Notes: generated by a model from the letters alone, not told the origin. DNA of 64,000 nt from Thermotoga sp. SG1 (GCF_002865985.1 NZ_LNDD01000004.1:248001-312000), one strand, 5' to 3'. Shown: positions 1 through 9,286, numbered from the stretch's first letter. A program made the numbers and translations.

Positions 1-788
1 CCATATCCCATTCTGTAGTTATGGAAGGATTGAACGTACATATAATTGGCCATTACGCTAGAAGAGTAAAATGGTCCCCCACGGGTCATCACATAAACGA
101 TATCGAATGCCCTCAAAGAGTCTATTATGTTCACAGTTACAGCTATTACCATTGCCGGTCTCAAAGATGGAAGAATGACATACCAAAATCTCTGCCATGC
201 GTTCGCACCATCAACATAGGCAGCCTCTACAAGTTCTGTTGAAACATTCTTTAGCCCCGCCAGGAAAAGAACCATAGCGTACGCAATCTGCCTCCAAAGT
301 GCAGCGACTATCAAAGCCCAGGTAACGATTTTGGGATCACTCAACCACGGCTTTGCAAAACTTCCAAGCCCAACTGCTCTTAAGAATTCATTTAATACTC
401 CGCTTCTTGGTTCTAAAATCCAGGACCATATCTGTCCTATTACAACGAAGGACAAAGTCATTGGTAAGTAGATAAGGGTTTTAAAGACTTTGTTTCCAGG
501 GAATTTCTGGTCAAGAAGCAGTGCCATACCGAGTCCTGCTGGTATCGCAATGATTACAAATGAAATTAACCACTTTATATTATTTTTCAAGGACAGCCAC
601 AAATAAGGATCTTCGAAAAGGCGTTTGTAATTTTTTAATCCCACAAAACTGAATTTAGGACTAACCCCATCCCAATCGGTAAAACTCAACATCACTGTCT
701 GAAATATTGGAAAAATAACCCATATGAAGTACAGAAGAAGAGGTAAAGATAAAAAAACATAAGGAATCCACCATCTTTTTTTTGACAC
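1..788 (-). CDS. Sugar ABC transporter permease, MalF-type (partial, C-terminus cut by window edge)
   Basis: About 262 codons are open on the minus strand from a GTG at 788 to the window edge. The start is chosen because GGAGGGAGGGG lies a few bases upstream. The protein begins MSKKRWWIPYVF and has a first membrane helix, a second hydrophobic stretch around KWLISFVIIAIPAGLGMALLL, and the inner-membrane ABC permease EAA-type loop ELVEAAYVDGANAWQRFWYVILP that contacts the ATPase. This is a MalF/UgpA-type half of a carbohydrate importer; its partner is the binding protein immediately upstream (846-2081), 57 bases away across a perfect hairpin. The remaining permease presumably lies outside the window. 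The region looks AT-richer (roughly 40% GC in sampled stretches) than the galactan operon beside it. The substrate is unknown. Confidence 0.9.
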   Translation of the reverse strand, partial: MSKKRWWIPYVFLSLPLLLYFIWVIFPIFQTVMLSFTDWDGVSPKFSFVGLKNYKRLFEDPYLWLSLKNNIKWLISFVIIAIPAGLGMALLLDQKFPGNKVFKTLIYLPMTLSFVVIGQIWSWILEPRSGVLNEFLRAVGLGSFAKPWLSDPKIVTWALIVAALWRQIAYAMVLFLAGLKNVSTELVEAAYVDGANAWQRFWYVILPSLRPAMVIAVTVNIIDSLRAFDIVYVMTRGGPFYSSSVMANYMYVQSFHNYRMGY

Positions 789-816
789 AAGTTCCCCTCC
801 CTCCGCAATCTTTAAA

Positions 817-840
817 TGAGCGGGGGAATTCCCCCGCTCA
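817..840. other. Perfect GC-rich palindrome between binding-protein and permease genes
   Basis: A 24-base perfect palindrome (12-base arms, each reading TGAGCGGGGGAA) begins 6 bases after the binding-protein stop codon. There is no T-run after it in the transcription direction, so it is more likely an mRNA-stabilising or attenuating intercistronic stem-loop than a full terminator. Comparable stems occur after the three other binding-protein genes in this window. Confidence 0.75.
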
Positions 841-845
841 TAAAA

Positions 846-2081
846 TCACTTCCCAAATATTCTCTGTCTCTCCTTTTCCAGATTTTCAAGTATCTGGTCA
901 AGTCTCTCCGGATATATCATGAATTCTACAAAACCGTTCATGCCAACAGTTGCCATCTCAGGATTCGTATCCCTATCGTAGAACTGGGAAACACCATCGG
1001 ATTCGAGGATCATTTGTAATCCTTTTGCTGCATGATCATCTGGTGGTGGAACATCTTTGTTTGCTGCTAGCCTTCCAAGTTTCTTTGCAAAATACTCTTG
1101 AATGTCTTTCTCAGCAATGAATTTCAAGAAAACTTTGGCTCCTTCTTTGTTTTTGGCTTTAGCAGGAATCATGAATCCATCTATGGGAGTTTCTTCGTAA
1201 AGTCCTACGCTTTCATCTATGACAGGAAATCTGAAGAAATCAAGGTCATCCTTTACTGACGCTGGAGCAACATCCTTTATGAACTGACCTATAAGGTACA
1301 TTCCAGCTTCTCCCCTGAAAAGAAAAGCTGCTGCTTCCTGCCAGGTGTAGGAAGAATGATTTTCCAAGAAGAAACCTTTATCAACTAACTGCTTCCAATA
1401 CTCGAAAACCTTTTTAACTCTTGGATCAGTGTATGGAATTTCCCCAGCCGTGAGTTTCATGTGGAAATCTAAACCGTTCACTCTCAAATCAAGGTAGTCA
1501 AACCAACCAGCTGCGGGCCATAGGTACTTCGTTCCTATCGTTATTGGTGTTATACCGTTTTCTTTTAGCTTTTCACAAACCTTTATGAATTCATCCCAGT
1601 TTTTTGGAGGAGTTATCCCGTATTTTTCAAAGACAGATTTTCTGTAATAAACCCCCCACCAATACCAGCTTTGTGGGATAAAATAGATTTTTCCGTTGTA
1701 TTCACTGGCACTTCTGAAAGCAGCCGGGAAGAAATCTTCGAATTTTTGTGGTACAAAAATATCATCGAGAGGTTCGAGTAATCCCTTACTTGCAAAGTAC
1801 CTCATCCTTTCACCAGCGAACCAAGTGACGACATCTGGTGCTTCATCTGAATTCAACCAAGTCCTGAGAAGGGTTTTGAAATCTTCGTGTGGGAACGTGT
1901 TAACAACTACATCGTACTGTGGATATTTTTCTTCAAACATCTTTACCAGTTCAGCGAAAACTTGCCTTGGAACAGGATCAGATATGTAGGAGTTTACTAC
2001 GATCTTTTCTTTTGCAAAAACTGAAGCACCCAGAATTACCAGAAGGACGCTGATAAGGATAATTGAAAACCTAGACCTCAT
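846..2081 (-). CDS. Sugar ABC transporter substrate-binding protein (family 1)
   Basis: An exported sugar-binding lipoprotein-like or periplasmic protein of 411 residues. I place the start at the ATG at 2081 rather than at an in-frame ATG 84 bases upstream, because TTAGGAGGTGG sits just before it and the product then opens with a clean signal peptide (MRSRFSIILISVLLVILGASVFA, cleavage near FA-KEK). The mature protein has the family 1 solute-binding layout: an N-terminal lobe with RQVFAELVKMFEEKYPQYDV, the YWWGVYYRKSVFEKYGI hinge region, many aromatic residues for sugar stacking, and a C-terminal lobe ending in KERQRIFGK. It heads an operon with the permease at 1-788. A LacI-type palindrome lies 48 bases upstream. 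The substrate cannot be read from the sequence; the nearest relatives I can think of are alpha-glucoside or trehalose-type binding proteins. Confidence 0.9.
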   Translation of the reverse strand: MRSRFSIILISVLLVILGASVFAKEKIVVNSYISDPVPRQVFAELVKMFEEKYPQYDVVVNTFPHEDFKTLLRTWLNSDEAPDVVTWFAGERMRYFASKGLLEPLDDIFVPQKFEDFFPAAFRSASEYNGKIYFIPQSWYWWGVYYRKSVFEKYGITPPKNWDEFIKVCEKLKENGITPITIGTKYLWPAAGWFDYLDLRVNGLDFHMKLTAGEIPYTDPRVKKVFEYWKQLVDKGFFLENHSSYTWQEAAAFLFRGEAGMYLIGQFIKDVAPASVKDDLDFFRFPVIDESVGLYEETPIDGFMIPAKAKNKEGAKVFLKFIAEKDIQEYFAKKLGRLAANKDVPPPDDHAAKGLQMILESDGVSQFYDRDTNPEMATVGMNGFVEFMIYPERLDQILENLEKERQRIFGK

Positions 2082-2128
2082 AACTCCACCTCCTAACAAA
2101 AGATTGGTATTACCATGTGAATGATACC

Positions 2129-2140
2129 GTGAACGTTCAC
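2129..2140. promoter_or_regulatory. LacI-family operator-like palindrome
   Basis: GTGAACGTTCAC is a perfect 12-base palindrome with the central CG typical of LacI-family operators. It lies upstream of the binding-protein start at 2081. A possible -10 (TATAAT on the minus strand, 2194-2199) lies further upstream, which would place the site in the transcribed leader. The neighbouring LacI-type gene (2230-3231) is an obvious candidate to bind it, but a regulator outside the window is equally possible. Confidence 0.5.
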
Positions 2141-2229
2141 AGAAAATCAAGAAGAAAAAAGGCAAGAAACTGATGTCTAATTGTCAATAAACGATTATAA
2201 TCTCTATTAAAATCCGAAAACCGACAAAA

Positions 2230-3231
2230 TCAACTACTCTCTCTCACGACGAGTTCCACGTCGAGTATCACACGTTTCCTCTTCTTCCTTCTTTCTTTCA
2301 TCCTCTGAAGAAGCATTTTGAATGCTTCAAAACCCATCTCGAACTTTTTTATCCTCACCGTCGTCAGAGAAGGACACACAAAAGAGGAATAAACGATATC
2401 ATCGTAACCAACTACAGCAACATCCTCTGGAATTTTGTATCCATGCTCTTTCAACGCTTTCATTGCACCAAAGGCAAGTAAATCGTTGTAACAAAAAACC
2501 GCATCGAAATGAAATCCCCGCTCAATCGCTTCATTCATCGCTTGATAGCCGCTTTCTATGTCGATGTCCGTCACGATCACCATCTCTTCTTTGAATGGTA
2601 TGCCATGTTCCTTCAATGCTTTTTTGTACCCCTCAAGCCTCATGTAAGCGGCAGATTTGAAAAGATATCCACTGATCATCAGTATGTTTCTTCTTCCTCG
2701 TCCGATGAGATGTTTTGTTGCCAGATATCCTCCTTTTACCTCATCACTGTGGATCTCATCCACTTCCAGCCCTTCAAAGTGCCTTCCTACAACGACGAAG
2801 GGAACTTTTCTTTCCATCAGCAACTCTATATCGTCCGATCTGTCCTGAACGGGTGTTATGAGAAGACCGTCGACTCTTCGCTGAAGGAGAACGTCGATCG
2901 CTTTTTCCTCGTTTTCGTAGACTCTTTCTGTGTTCATGAGGATAATCTGATAGCCATATTTCCTGGAGGCAACTTCGATTCCCTTGAGCACCTCCGCATA
3001 AAAGGGATTGGCACTGTCTGCTATGATGACCCCTACTATGTTTGTGCGTTTGCTTCTCAAAGACGAAGCAGTTGCGTTTTTCACGTATCCAAGTTCTCTG
3101 GCTATCTCCAGTATTCTCTTTTTGGTCTCTTCACTTATGTCCGGTTTGTTGTTGAGCGCTCTTGAAACTGTGTTTATCGAAACTCCCGCTTTTTCTGCTA
3201 TGTCTCTGATCGTTACGTACTTTTTCTTCAT
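2230..3231 (-). CDS. LacI/GalR-family transcriptional regulator
   Basis: A 333-residue repressor. The start is the ATG at 3231, preceded by GGAGG; an in-frame GTG 15 bases upstream overlaps the ribosome-binding site. Residues 1-50 form the LacI helix-turn-helix and hinge helix (VTIRDIAEKAGVSINTVSRALNNKPDIS ... RELGYVKNATASSLRSKRT). The rest is a periplasmic-binding-protein-like effector domain (NIVGVIIADSANPFYAEVLKGIE, VAVVGYDDIVYSSFVCPSLTTVR). It is the last gene of the galactan operon, 15 bases after the GH53 gene, so it probably controls that operon in response to galactose or a galacto-oligosaccharide. As I recall, the MSB8 orthologue TM1200 has been predicted as a galactose regulator. 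Confidence 0.93.
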   Translation of the reverse strand: MKKKYVTIRDIAEKAGVSINTVSRALNNKPDISEETKKRILEIARELGYVKNATASSLRSKRTNIVGVIIADSANPFYAEVLKGIEVASRKYGYQIILMNTERVYENEEKAIDVLLQRRVDGLLITPVQDRSDDIELLMERKVPFVVVGRHFEGLEVDEIHSDEVKGGYLATKHLIGRGRRNILMISGYLFKSAAYMRLEGYKKALKEHGIPFKEEMVIVTDIDIESGYQAMNEAIERGFHFDAVFCYNDLLAFGAMKALKEHGYKIPEDVAVVGYDDIVYSSFVCPSLTTVRIKKFEMGFEAFKMLLQRMKERRKKRKRVILDVELVVRESS

Positions 3232-3246
3232 GCTATTTCCTCCCAC

Positions 3247-5070
3247 TCACTCCTCCCTGAACAGATAGAAATCATCTATGAATCCCCAGTCACCCGCTTT
3301 TCCCTTGACAGAAACGGTGACTTTTATCTTTCCTGTTTCGACCTTTATGTTCCTTATCTCAGGATTTTTCCATTCGAGCCATCCGGTTGTTTCAACGGTC
3401 GTTGTTTTTTCACCCTCTCCAAAATCACTCACTTTCAGAACGATTTTCACGCCGCTTCCGCCCTGGGTCCAGAACCCTACCCTGTACACACCATCTGGAA
3501 GTTCCACTTCCTGTGACAACTCGAATTCAAAAGCCTCGTCGAGCCAGAAGTTCACCGCGTACTCTCCTTGATGTGCGTTACTCGGAGGATCGGCCTTTAC
3601 CACCTTCACTGCTTTTCCGTTACCGAACACCTTCCAGGGAGAAAACTCACCCGTTTCAAACCCAGGGTTCTTCAGGTAGTTTCTACTTCCCTTCACAGTC
3701 AAGGTTGCGAAGATCTTCTGGTCTATACTTTCCACGTATCCTTCCACTCTGTAGACACCGGGTGTTTCAACAAGAGAAGGATCAAAATTCCATGTAACTT
3801 TCAGGGATCTGATGGAATCATCGCTGAACAGCACTTTCACAGCATCCGGAAACTTCGGAATCTCTCCCAAATTCGTCGAGATCTCCACAGGCAGAATCTC
3901 TTCGATTTTTATTTCCATAGGAGTGACTGTCCTCACGAGCTTGAAAACATCCAGGGATGGGAGAGCATTTCCATTGAAATCAAACATGGCCTGATTCTCC
4001 CATGGATTTCCTTCGCCGGTTTTCCAGCCGGCTCCTTTCACAGGAATCCAGTCTCCTTCCCAATAGAAGATCCCAAGACCGTGACCGTCAGGAACACTGT
4101 TCACCACTTCTATGAGATCCCTCAAGAACGTTGCCTGTCCCTGAACCGTTGCTTTGTAACCACCCGTGAGCTCCATCTCTTCACCACTGAAGATGTTGGG
4201 GTAACCGTCCCCGTCCTCGAGTGTCCAGGCATACGCCGTTTCAACGATGAGCACGTCTTTGTTGTATCTTTTCGCTATGTCGTACAGGTTGTTCTTCAGG
4301 TCATCCAGGGTACCATGCCAGTACGGATAGTACGATACACCGATCACATCAAAATCCACGTCTCTTCTTGTGATCTCGTCGAAGAACCACCTGAAAAGTG
4401 AGTTGTTTCCACCTTCTGCCAAATGAATGACTATCTTGATATCGGGATCAACTTCCCTGACGGCTTTGATGGCCGCCTTCAAAAGTTTTGTGAATCCGTC
4501 GAATCCTCCTGCATCCTTTCCGGCAATCATTCCATCCGGCCAGAGAAAGCCGTTGTTCACCTCGTTTCCCACCTGGACCATGTCCGGCAGTGCACCGTTT
4601 CTTCTCATATGATTCAGCACGAGTTTCGTGTAGGAATACACCGCCCTTTCCAGAAGTTCTCCATGAAGGTGATCCCACTCTTTTGGTTTGTACTGCTTGC
4701 CGGGATCTGCCCACCAGTCGCTGTAGTGAAAGTCAAGAAGAACCTTCATTCCGTACTTTTTGGCCCTTTTTGCGATCTCTGTCATTTTCAGATAATCACA
4801 GTTTCCCCCACCGAGCGGATTTCCGTTTTCATCCCTTGGATCGTTCCACACTCTCAATCTGATCCAGTTTATCTCATGATCCTTCAGTATCTGGAAAAGA
4901 TCTTTCTCCACACCACCATCGAAGAACTTACCACCGAGCCGCTCTATCTCGTAGAGCATTGAAACGTCCATTCCAAAGATGAAATCTTCACGAAGATCCT
5001 TCACTGGATTGATAATCAATCCGAACGCCAGGGAGGAGAACATGACCATCAAAAGCACTCCTTTCACCAT
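3247..5070 (-). CDS. Secreted arabinogalactan endo-beta-1,4-galactanase, GH53, with Ig-like and carbohydrate-binding domains
   Basis: Hydrolyses internal beta-1,4 bonds of galactan outside the cell. The start at 5070 follows GAAGGAGG; another ATG lies 15 bases upstream. The product is 607 residues with a signal peptide (VKGVLLMVMFSSLAFG). The GH53 barrel runs from about residue 25 to 390: the acid/base Glu is in VQVGNEVNNGFLWPDG (about E170) and the nucleophile in DVLIVETAYAW (about E277). Next come a bacterial Ig-like (Big_4) segment (VEISTNLGEIPKFPDAVKVLF ... GVYRVEGYV) and a C-terminal beta-sandwich beginning RNYLKNPGFETGEFSPW, matching the CBM61 galactan-binding module described for the T. 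maritima GH53 enzyme. It lies between malG and the LacI regulator in one operon, so products are probably imported by the MalEFG proteins beside it. Confidence 0.94.
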   Translation of the reverse strand: MVKGVLLMVMFSSLAFGLIINPVKDLREDFIFGMDVSMLYEIERLGGKFFDGGVEKDLFQILKDHEINWIRLRVWNDPRDENGNPLGGGNCDYLKMTEIAKRAKKYGMKVLLDFHYSDWWADPGKQYKPKEWDHLHGELLERAVYSYTKLVLNHMRRNGALPDMVQVGNEVNNGFLWPDGMIAGKDAGGFDGFTKLLKAAIKAVREVDPDIKIVIHLAEGGNNSLFRWFFDEITRRDVDFDVIGVSYYPYWHGTLDDLKNNLYDIAKRYNKDVLIVETAYAWTLEDGDGYPNIFSGEEMELTGGYKATVQGQATFLRDLIEVVNSVPDGHGLGIFYWEGDWIPVKGAGWKTGEGNPWENQAMFDFNGNALPSLDVFKLVRTVTPMEIKIEEILPVEISTNLGEIPKFPDAVKVLFSDDSIRSLKVTWNFDPSLVETPGVYRVEGYVESIDQKIFATLTVKGSRNYLKNPGFETGEFSPWKVFGNGKAVKVVKADPPSNAHQGEYAVNFWLDEAFEFELSQEVELPDGVYRVGFWTQGGSGVKIVLKVSDFGEGEKTTTVETTGWLEWKNPEIRNIKVETGKIKVTVSVKGKAGDWGFIDDFYLFREE

Positions 5071-5081
5071 ACCAGCCTCCT

Positions 5082-7556
5082 TCATTCTTTCACCGCTCCC
5101 CTTGTGAGACCGCTCACCAGATACCTCTGGAGTGAGAGAAAGAGTATCACCATCGGTGTCATTCCAAGAAGCGCAGCAGCCGTGAAAAGTCCCCACTCTG
5201 TCTCGTAGGGTCCTGTCGCGAACGCCTGAAGCCCGAGGGCGTAGGTGTAATGCCTCACATTTTGAAGGATGATCCTTGCCACCACGTACTCGTTGAACGT
5301 TCCGATGAAGACCAGAAGAAACACAACTGTGAGGATCGGTCTTGCAAGCGGAATGATGATCCTGTAGAAACTCTGAAAACGTGTTGCTCCATCGACGATC
5401 GCCGCTTCTTCAAGCGAGGTGGGTATCGTATCGTAGAATCCCTTTATTAGGTACATGTTGTAGGCGATGTTGGTGAGATACGCAAAGATCAAACCACCGA
5501 GCGTATCGATTCCGATGAAAGGAATGTACTTTCCCATGAAGTTCAAAAGATCGTATATGGCGATCATGAAGATCACACCGGGAAACATCTGTATCAAAAG
5601 AAGTGCCATGATTCCGTAGCGCCTTCCAAGGAACCTCATCCTGCTGAAGGGATAAGCCGCTATCGCACACACGGTCGTTGTAATGAAAGCAACTATCAGA
5701 GATACGGTCACGGAGTTGAGCACCCAGAGCCAGAAATAGTGTTTCGTTTTCTGTTTCCATACCTGGTCTATTCTGAAGAGCTCTTTGTCGATGTTTCGAA
5801 GGTCACTTTTCAAATCGGAAAACGGTATCGTATCCATCAAAACACCCGCACGTCTTGAGGCAACAGACATATTTGCCCTGACCCTGCTGACAAAGTCCAT
5901 CTTCACGATATCGTACATTCTGTTCAGTATGCCAGAAGACACGTACACTCCCTGAGCCGAGAGGGACAGAAGATCTTCATAAGATCTCTCAAGATCGCTC
6001 AGTGAGAGTCTCATCTCTTCAAGGATCGATTTGAGGTTTTCGGGGAAGGTGTCGAACTTGCTGGCGAAATCTCTGTATTCTTCTATCCATCTCATCTCTC
6101 TGACTACTTTTGATATTCTGCTGTAGAGTTCGTCCTTTTCCCAGTAAGAGTTCATGAAGTCTCGAAGCATCTTCAGAACGGAAGAATATCTGAGAAGATC
6201 TGTCTTTCCAAAAGATTTCACCCTCTCAAGAGTGGAAATAGAGCGCTGAAGGTCGTATTTGAAAACTTTCAGACTAAGAATTCTTTGAGGTTCAAGAAGT
6301 CTTTCATGAACTTCTGATATGCTTTGCTGGTATTCGGAGAGTTTTTCAGAGAGACTTTTTTCCTGGAGTTTCAGGTCCTCCAGACGTTTGTTGAGGACGT
6401 TCAGAATCACTATTTTGTCCTTTATGCTGGCAAGGGTTTCGGAAGTTTCCTTCAGGATCCTGACAAGTCTTGGTTGGATTTCTTCGTAGATCTTGATCAG
6501 ATCGGAGTAAAGGAGTCGGTTCTTCAGTTCTTCGTTTCCTTCAGATAGTTTTTCGAGTTCTTTTTTCAGGGACGCGAGCGATCGCTTCAAATTGTCGTAT
6601 TCAGCGAGGGAATCCATCTTACCCAGAAGATCGTCAATCGTGTGGATCACGTCAGAAACGTTCTGTAAGAAACCGCTGTCGACCACAGGGAACAGACTAG
6701 TGGCAGATGTCTGTTTTATCCTTTCTTCCAGTTCGTTGAGGTCTGAAAGAGATGTCTTTATTCTCTCCAATTCCGGTGTAATGTCCTTTTCTATGATGAG
6801 GTTGGCTTCCATTATATCGTCCTGGAGTTTCTGATACTGCTGCTGAAGTGAAAGTATCTCCTCTCTGACTGCGTTCAATTCTTTCTGTGTTTCTTCGAGA
6901 AACTCGTCGTATCCATCTGTCAGATTTTCGTAACTTGCTTTCAGAATCTCGAGTGCCCGTTCGTATCCTTCTCTTGTACTGGCATCCACACCTGTTGTCT
7001 TCTTCAAATCCTCTTCGAGTGCCCTGTGGAGTTTCGAGTTGAACCTCTCTTTCGATAAGACAAGGTAAAGGGCCGCTTTACTCTCATCTGAATTGTCCAG
7101 TTCCGGTGTCTGGATCGATGAAGCAAGTTCTTGGAGTTTCTCTATCACTCCACTTTTGATTTCATCTGAACGATCGTTCAGGAACGTTTCAATCCTTTTG
7201 AAAGAGTCTTCGGCACTCTTCAGTCTGTTTTCTGTTTCTGTCAGATATGAAGATACTTTCTCGATGGATCGTTTCACCGCGTCTTTCAGTTCATCCTCAG
7301 ACCATGTATCGTAGGGTTTTACCCTGGAGACCATCGCCTGGAGATCCTGGATCAGGAAGGGAAGATTCTTCTCGGGTGCCACAAGGTCCCTGTAGTGTTG
7401 AAGCGTCAGTCTGGACGAGAACAGTTTCGAAGAGAACGCCGCCTCGTCCCTTCTGAGGGATGTGGTCACGACCCAGACGACTGGGAAGAGAATCACCGCC
7501 ACTATGATGACAAGAAAGATGTGAGTGAGTACGTTTCCCCTTTTCTGCACCATCAT
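5082..7556 (-). CDS. malG: MalG-type sugar ABC permease with a ~560-residue coiled-coil insertion
   Basis: An inner-membrane permease of 824 residues, about three times the usual MalG length (near 280-300). Residues 1-35 hold the first membrane helix (HIFLVIIVAVILFPVVWVVTTSL). Residues of about 40-600 are a hydrophilic insertion rich in Glu, Lys, Leu and Ser with long heptad-like stretches (for example LNAVREEILSLQQQYQKLQDD and LQEKSLSEKLSEYQQS). The normal MalG core resumes near residue 605 (HYFWLWVLNSVTVSLIVAF) with the EAA loop SLEEAAIVDGATRFQSFYRI. By topology the insertion would be the first extracytoplasmic loop. The start overlaps the malF stop as ATGA, with GAGGTG upstream; ATG at 7556 or 7553 are both possible. 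No frameshift or stop interrupts the insertion. As I recall, other Thermotoga MalG proteins are similarly long. Confidence 0.92.
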   Translation of the reverse strand: MMVQKRGNVLTHIFLVIIVAVILFPVVWVVTTSLRRDEAAFSSKLFSSRLTLQHYRDLVAPEKNLPFLIQDLQAMVSRVKPYDTWSEDELKDAVKRSIEKVSSYLTETENRLKSAEDSFKRIETFLNDRSDEIKSGVIEKLQELASSIQTPELDNSDESKAALYLVLSKERFNSKLHRALEEDLKKTTGVDASTREGYERALEILKASYENLTDGYDEFLEETQKELNAVREEILSLQQQYQKLQDDIMEANLIIEKDITPELERIKTSLSDLNELEERIKQTSATSLFPVVDSGFLQNVSDVIHTIDDLLGKMDSLAEYDNLKRSLASLKKELEKLSEGNEELKNRLLYSDLIKIYEEIQPRLVRILKETSETLASIKDKIVILNVLNKRLEDLKLQEKSLSEKLSEYQQSISEVHERLLEPQRILSLKVFKYDLQRSISTLERVKSFGKTDLLRYSSVLKMLRDFMNSYWEKDELYSRISKVVREMRWIEEYRDFASKFDTFPENLKSILEEMRLSLSDLERSYEDLLSLSAQGVYVSSGILNRMYDIVKMDFVSRVRANMSVASRRAGVLMDTIPFSDLKSDLRNIDKELFRIDQVWKQKTKHYFWLWVLNSVTVSLIVAFITTTVCAIAAYPFSRMRFLGRRYGIMALLLIQMFPGVIFMIAIYDLLNFMGKYIPFIGIDTLGGLIFAYLTNIAYNMYLIKGFYDTIPTSLEEAAIVDGATRFQSFYRIIIPLARPILTVVFLLVFIGTFNEYVVARIILQNVRHYTYALGLQAFATGPYETEWGLFTAAALLGMTPMVILFLSLQRYLVSGLTRGAVKE

Positions 7557-9286
7557 CTGCTCACCTCTTCGAAAGCCCCGGACAGTTTGAAGTTCACAAA
7601 ACTAATTCCACCAACGAGGAAGAAGATGAGTATGGAGATCGCACTCGCAAACCCGAAGTCCTGTCCCTGACCACCTTCGAACGCCAGTTTGTAAACGTAA
7701 GAGATCAAAATGTCAGTGTATCCTGTAGGAGTGGTCGAATTCGGGATCGGAGGACCTCCTCCCGTGATCAGGTAGATGATCGTGAAGTTGTTGAAACTGA
7801 AAGCAAAACTGCTGACAAGAAGCGGTGCGATGATGGTCATGAGAAGTGGAAAGGTGATATGAACAAACCTTCTGAACCTTCCTGCACCGTCTATCGCCGC
7901 CACTTCGTAGAGTTCAGGTGGAATACTCTGAAGGGCACCGAGCGATATGGTCATCATGTAAGGAAACGTGAGCCAGACGTTGACAAGAAGCACTCCCACA
8001 CGGGCCCAGAAGGGATCGTTGAACCACTTTATTGGATCCAACCCAAGGAGGGGTAAGAGAAACTTGTTGATCACGCCGTAAGTTTCATTCAAGAGCCCGT
8101 TCCTCCACACCAAGGCCGAGATGAAAACCGGAATGGCCCATGGTATGATCAGAAGCGTTCTGTAGAGGTTTCTTCCTCTGAGCCTTGGGTTGTTCAGAAC
8201 GAGTGCGAACGGAAGACCAACAGCGAGTGACAGCACCACACTCAGAACGGCCCATACGAAAGTCCAAAGGAAGATCCTGAAGAAAGGCCCTGATACCTTG
8301 GGATCCTTCACGATCCTCAGGAAGTTCTTCCATCCCACAAAATCTATGAACCCAACCAGAAACGTCTCGTTCCCATTTTCATCCACATCGTAGAAGGCTC
8401 CTTCTTTTTCGATCACTTCCCTTCCTGTGAGACTGTTCACCACGGTGGTCTTTATCTTCATCTTTCCACCATCATAAACCTCTTTGTAAGCCAGTCTGTA
8501 CAGCCTTTCCACGTGCATGAATCTCCATTCACCATCGGGAGCGATCCTCAGAGCCAGTTTCTTTCCATCTGGAAGCACGTACTCTGCGTTCACCAGGTAA
8601 CTCTGTGCTATCCTGCTTTTGAAGTAGGGAGCGTTCAGCCTCAGTATCTCGTCGTCTGGAGAATAGAAACTCTTGTAAGTCGTGTCGCCGCGAACCACAA
8701 GATTTATCTCCGAAAGATCGGCCGGCCACGGAACGATTCTGAAGGTGTCACCGTTCAGTGAAACTGTCTCAACGGTGACGGGAATCAGATTGAACTGACT
8801 CAGGAGCACCTCCTGACCTCGCGCAACAACGGGTCTTGGTTTTTCGCCGAGGTAGATGGTATCGTTCATCCTGAACAGTATAAGGAAATCCTCTGTCGGA
8901 GAGAGTCCATCGTAGACCACAAAGACCTTATAAGAGACGAACGTTGAATCCACCACGTAGGAGAAATTCGGGTCGTAAAGGAGTCTTTCGATGGCCTCCT
9001 GTCTTGACATGAAGTGACCAGTTCCGTAGTTGGTGAAGGCCACCTTGAAGGTGAAGTATATGGGGTAGAGAACTAGAACAAAAAGCAGAACAAGAGCGGG
9101 AATAACGTATCTGTAAGGATATCCCTTTGGATTGATGATGAAGAAGTCTATCAGAAACAACAGAGAAAAAAGAACGATGGAAAGTTCATAGTATTCGTTC
9201 TGGAAGAGGAACACTCCTGCCCAGAAGAGGGCCACGTTCAAAAGTGCAAGGAGGAACCACAGAAAGAGTTTGATTACGTTCTTCAC
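7553..9286 (-). CDS. malF: MalF-type sugar ABC permease
   Basis: An inner-membrane permease of 577 residues, partner of MalG. The start is the GTG at 9286 after GGGAGGG; the longer frame upstream runs through the intercistronic hairpin and is unlikely. There are three N-terminal hydrophobic segments (IKLFLWFLLALLNVALFWAG, LSIVLFSLLFLIDFFII, VIPALVLLFVLVLYPIYF). A periplasmic P2-like domain follows, roughly residues 90-320, beginning NYGTGHFMSRQEAIERLL. The permease core has the EAA loop PPELYEVAAIDGAGRFRRFVHITFP and ends in VNFKLSGAFEEVSR. The large loop after the third helix is as in enterobacterial MalF, where it contacts MalE. The operon has no ATPase gene, so a shared MalK-type ATPase encoded elsewhere must energise it. 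Confidence 0.94.
   Translation of the reverse strand: MKNVIKLFLWFLLALLNVALFWAGVFLFQNEYYELSIVLFSLLFLIDFFIINPKGYPYRYVIPALVLLFVLVLYPIYFTFKVAFTNYGTGHFMSRQEAIERLLYDPNFSYVVDSTFVSYKVFVVYDGLSPTEDFLILFRMNDTIYLGEKPRPVVARGQEVLLSQFNLIPVTVETVSLNGDTFRIVPWPADLSEINLVVRGDTTYKSFYSPDDEILRLNAPYFKSRIAQSYLVNAEYVLPDGKKLALRIAPDGEWRFMHVERLYRLAYKEVYDGGKMKIKTTVVNSLTGREVIEKEGAFYDVDENGNETFLVGFIDFVGWKNFLRIVKDPKVSGPFFRIFLWTFVWAVLSVVLSLAVGLPFALVLNNPRLRGRNLYRTLLIIPWAIPVFISALVWRNGLLNETYGVINKFLLPLLGLDPIKWFNDPFWARVGVLLVNVWLTFPYMMTISLGALQSIPPELYEVAAIDGAGRFRRFVHITFPLLMTIIAPLLVSSFAFSFNNFTIIYLITGGGPPIPNSTTPTGYTDILISYVYKLAFEGGQGQDFGFASAISILIFFLVGGISFVNFKLSGAFEEVSR

Noticed and set aside
5082-5196. Longer N-terminus for the galactanase starting at 5196
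   Set aside because: It would lie inside malG and precede a good ribosome-binding site and signal peptide that start at 5070.
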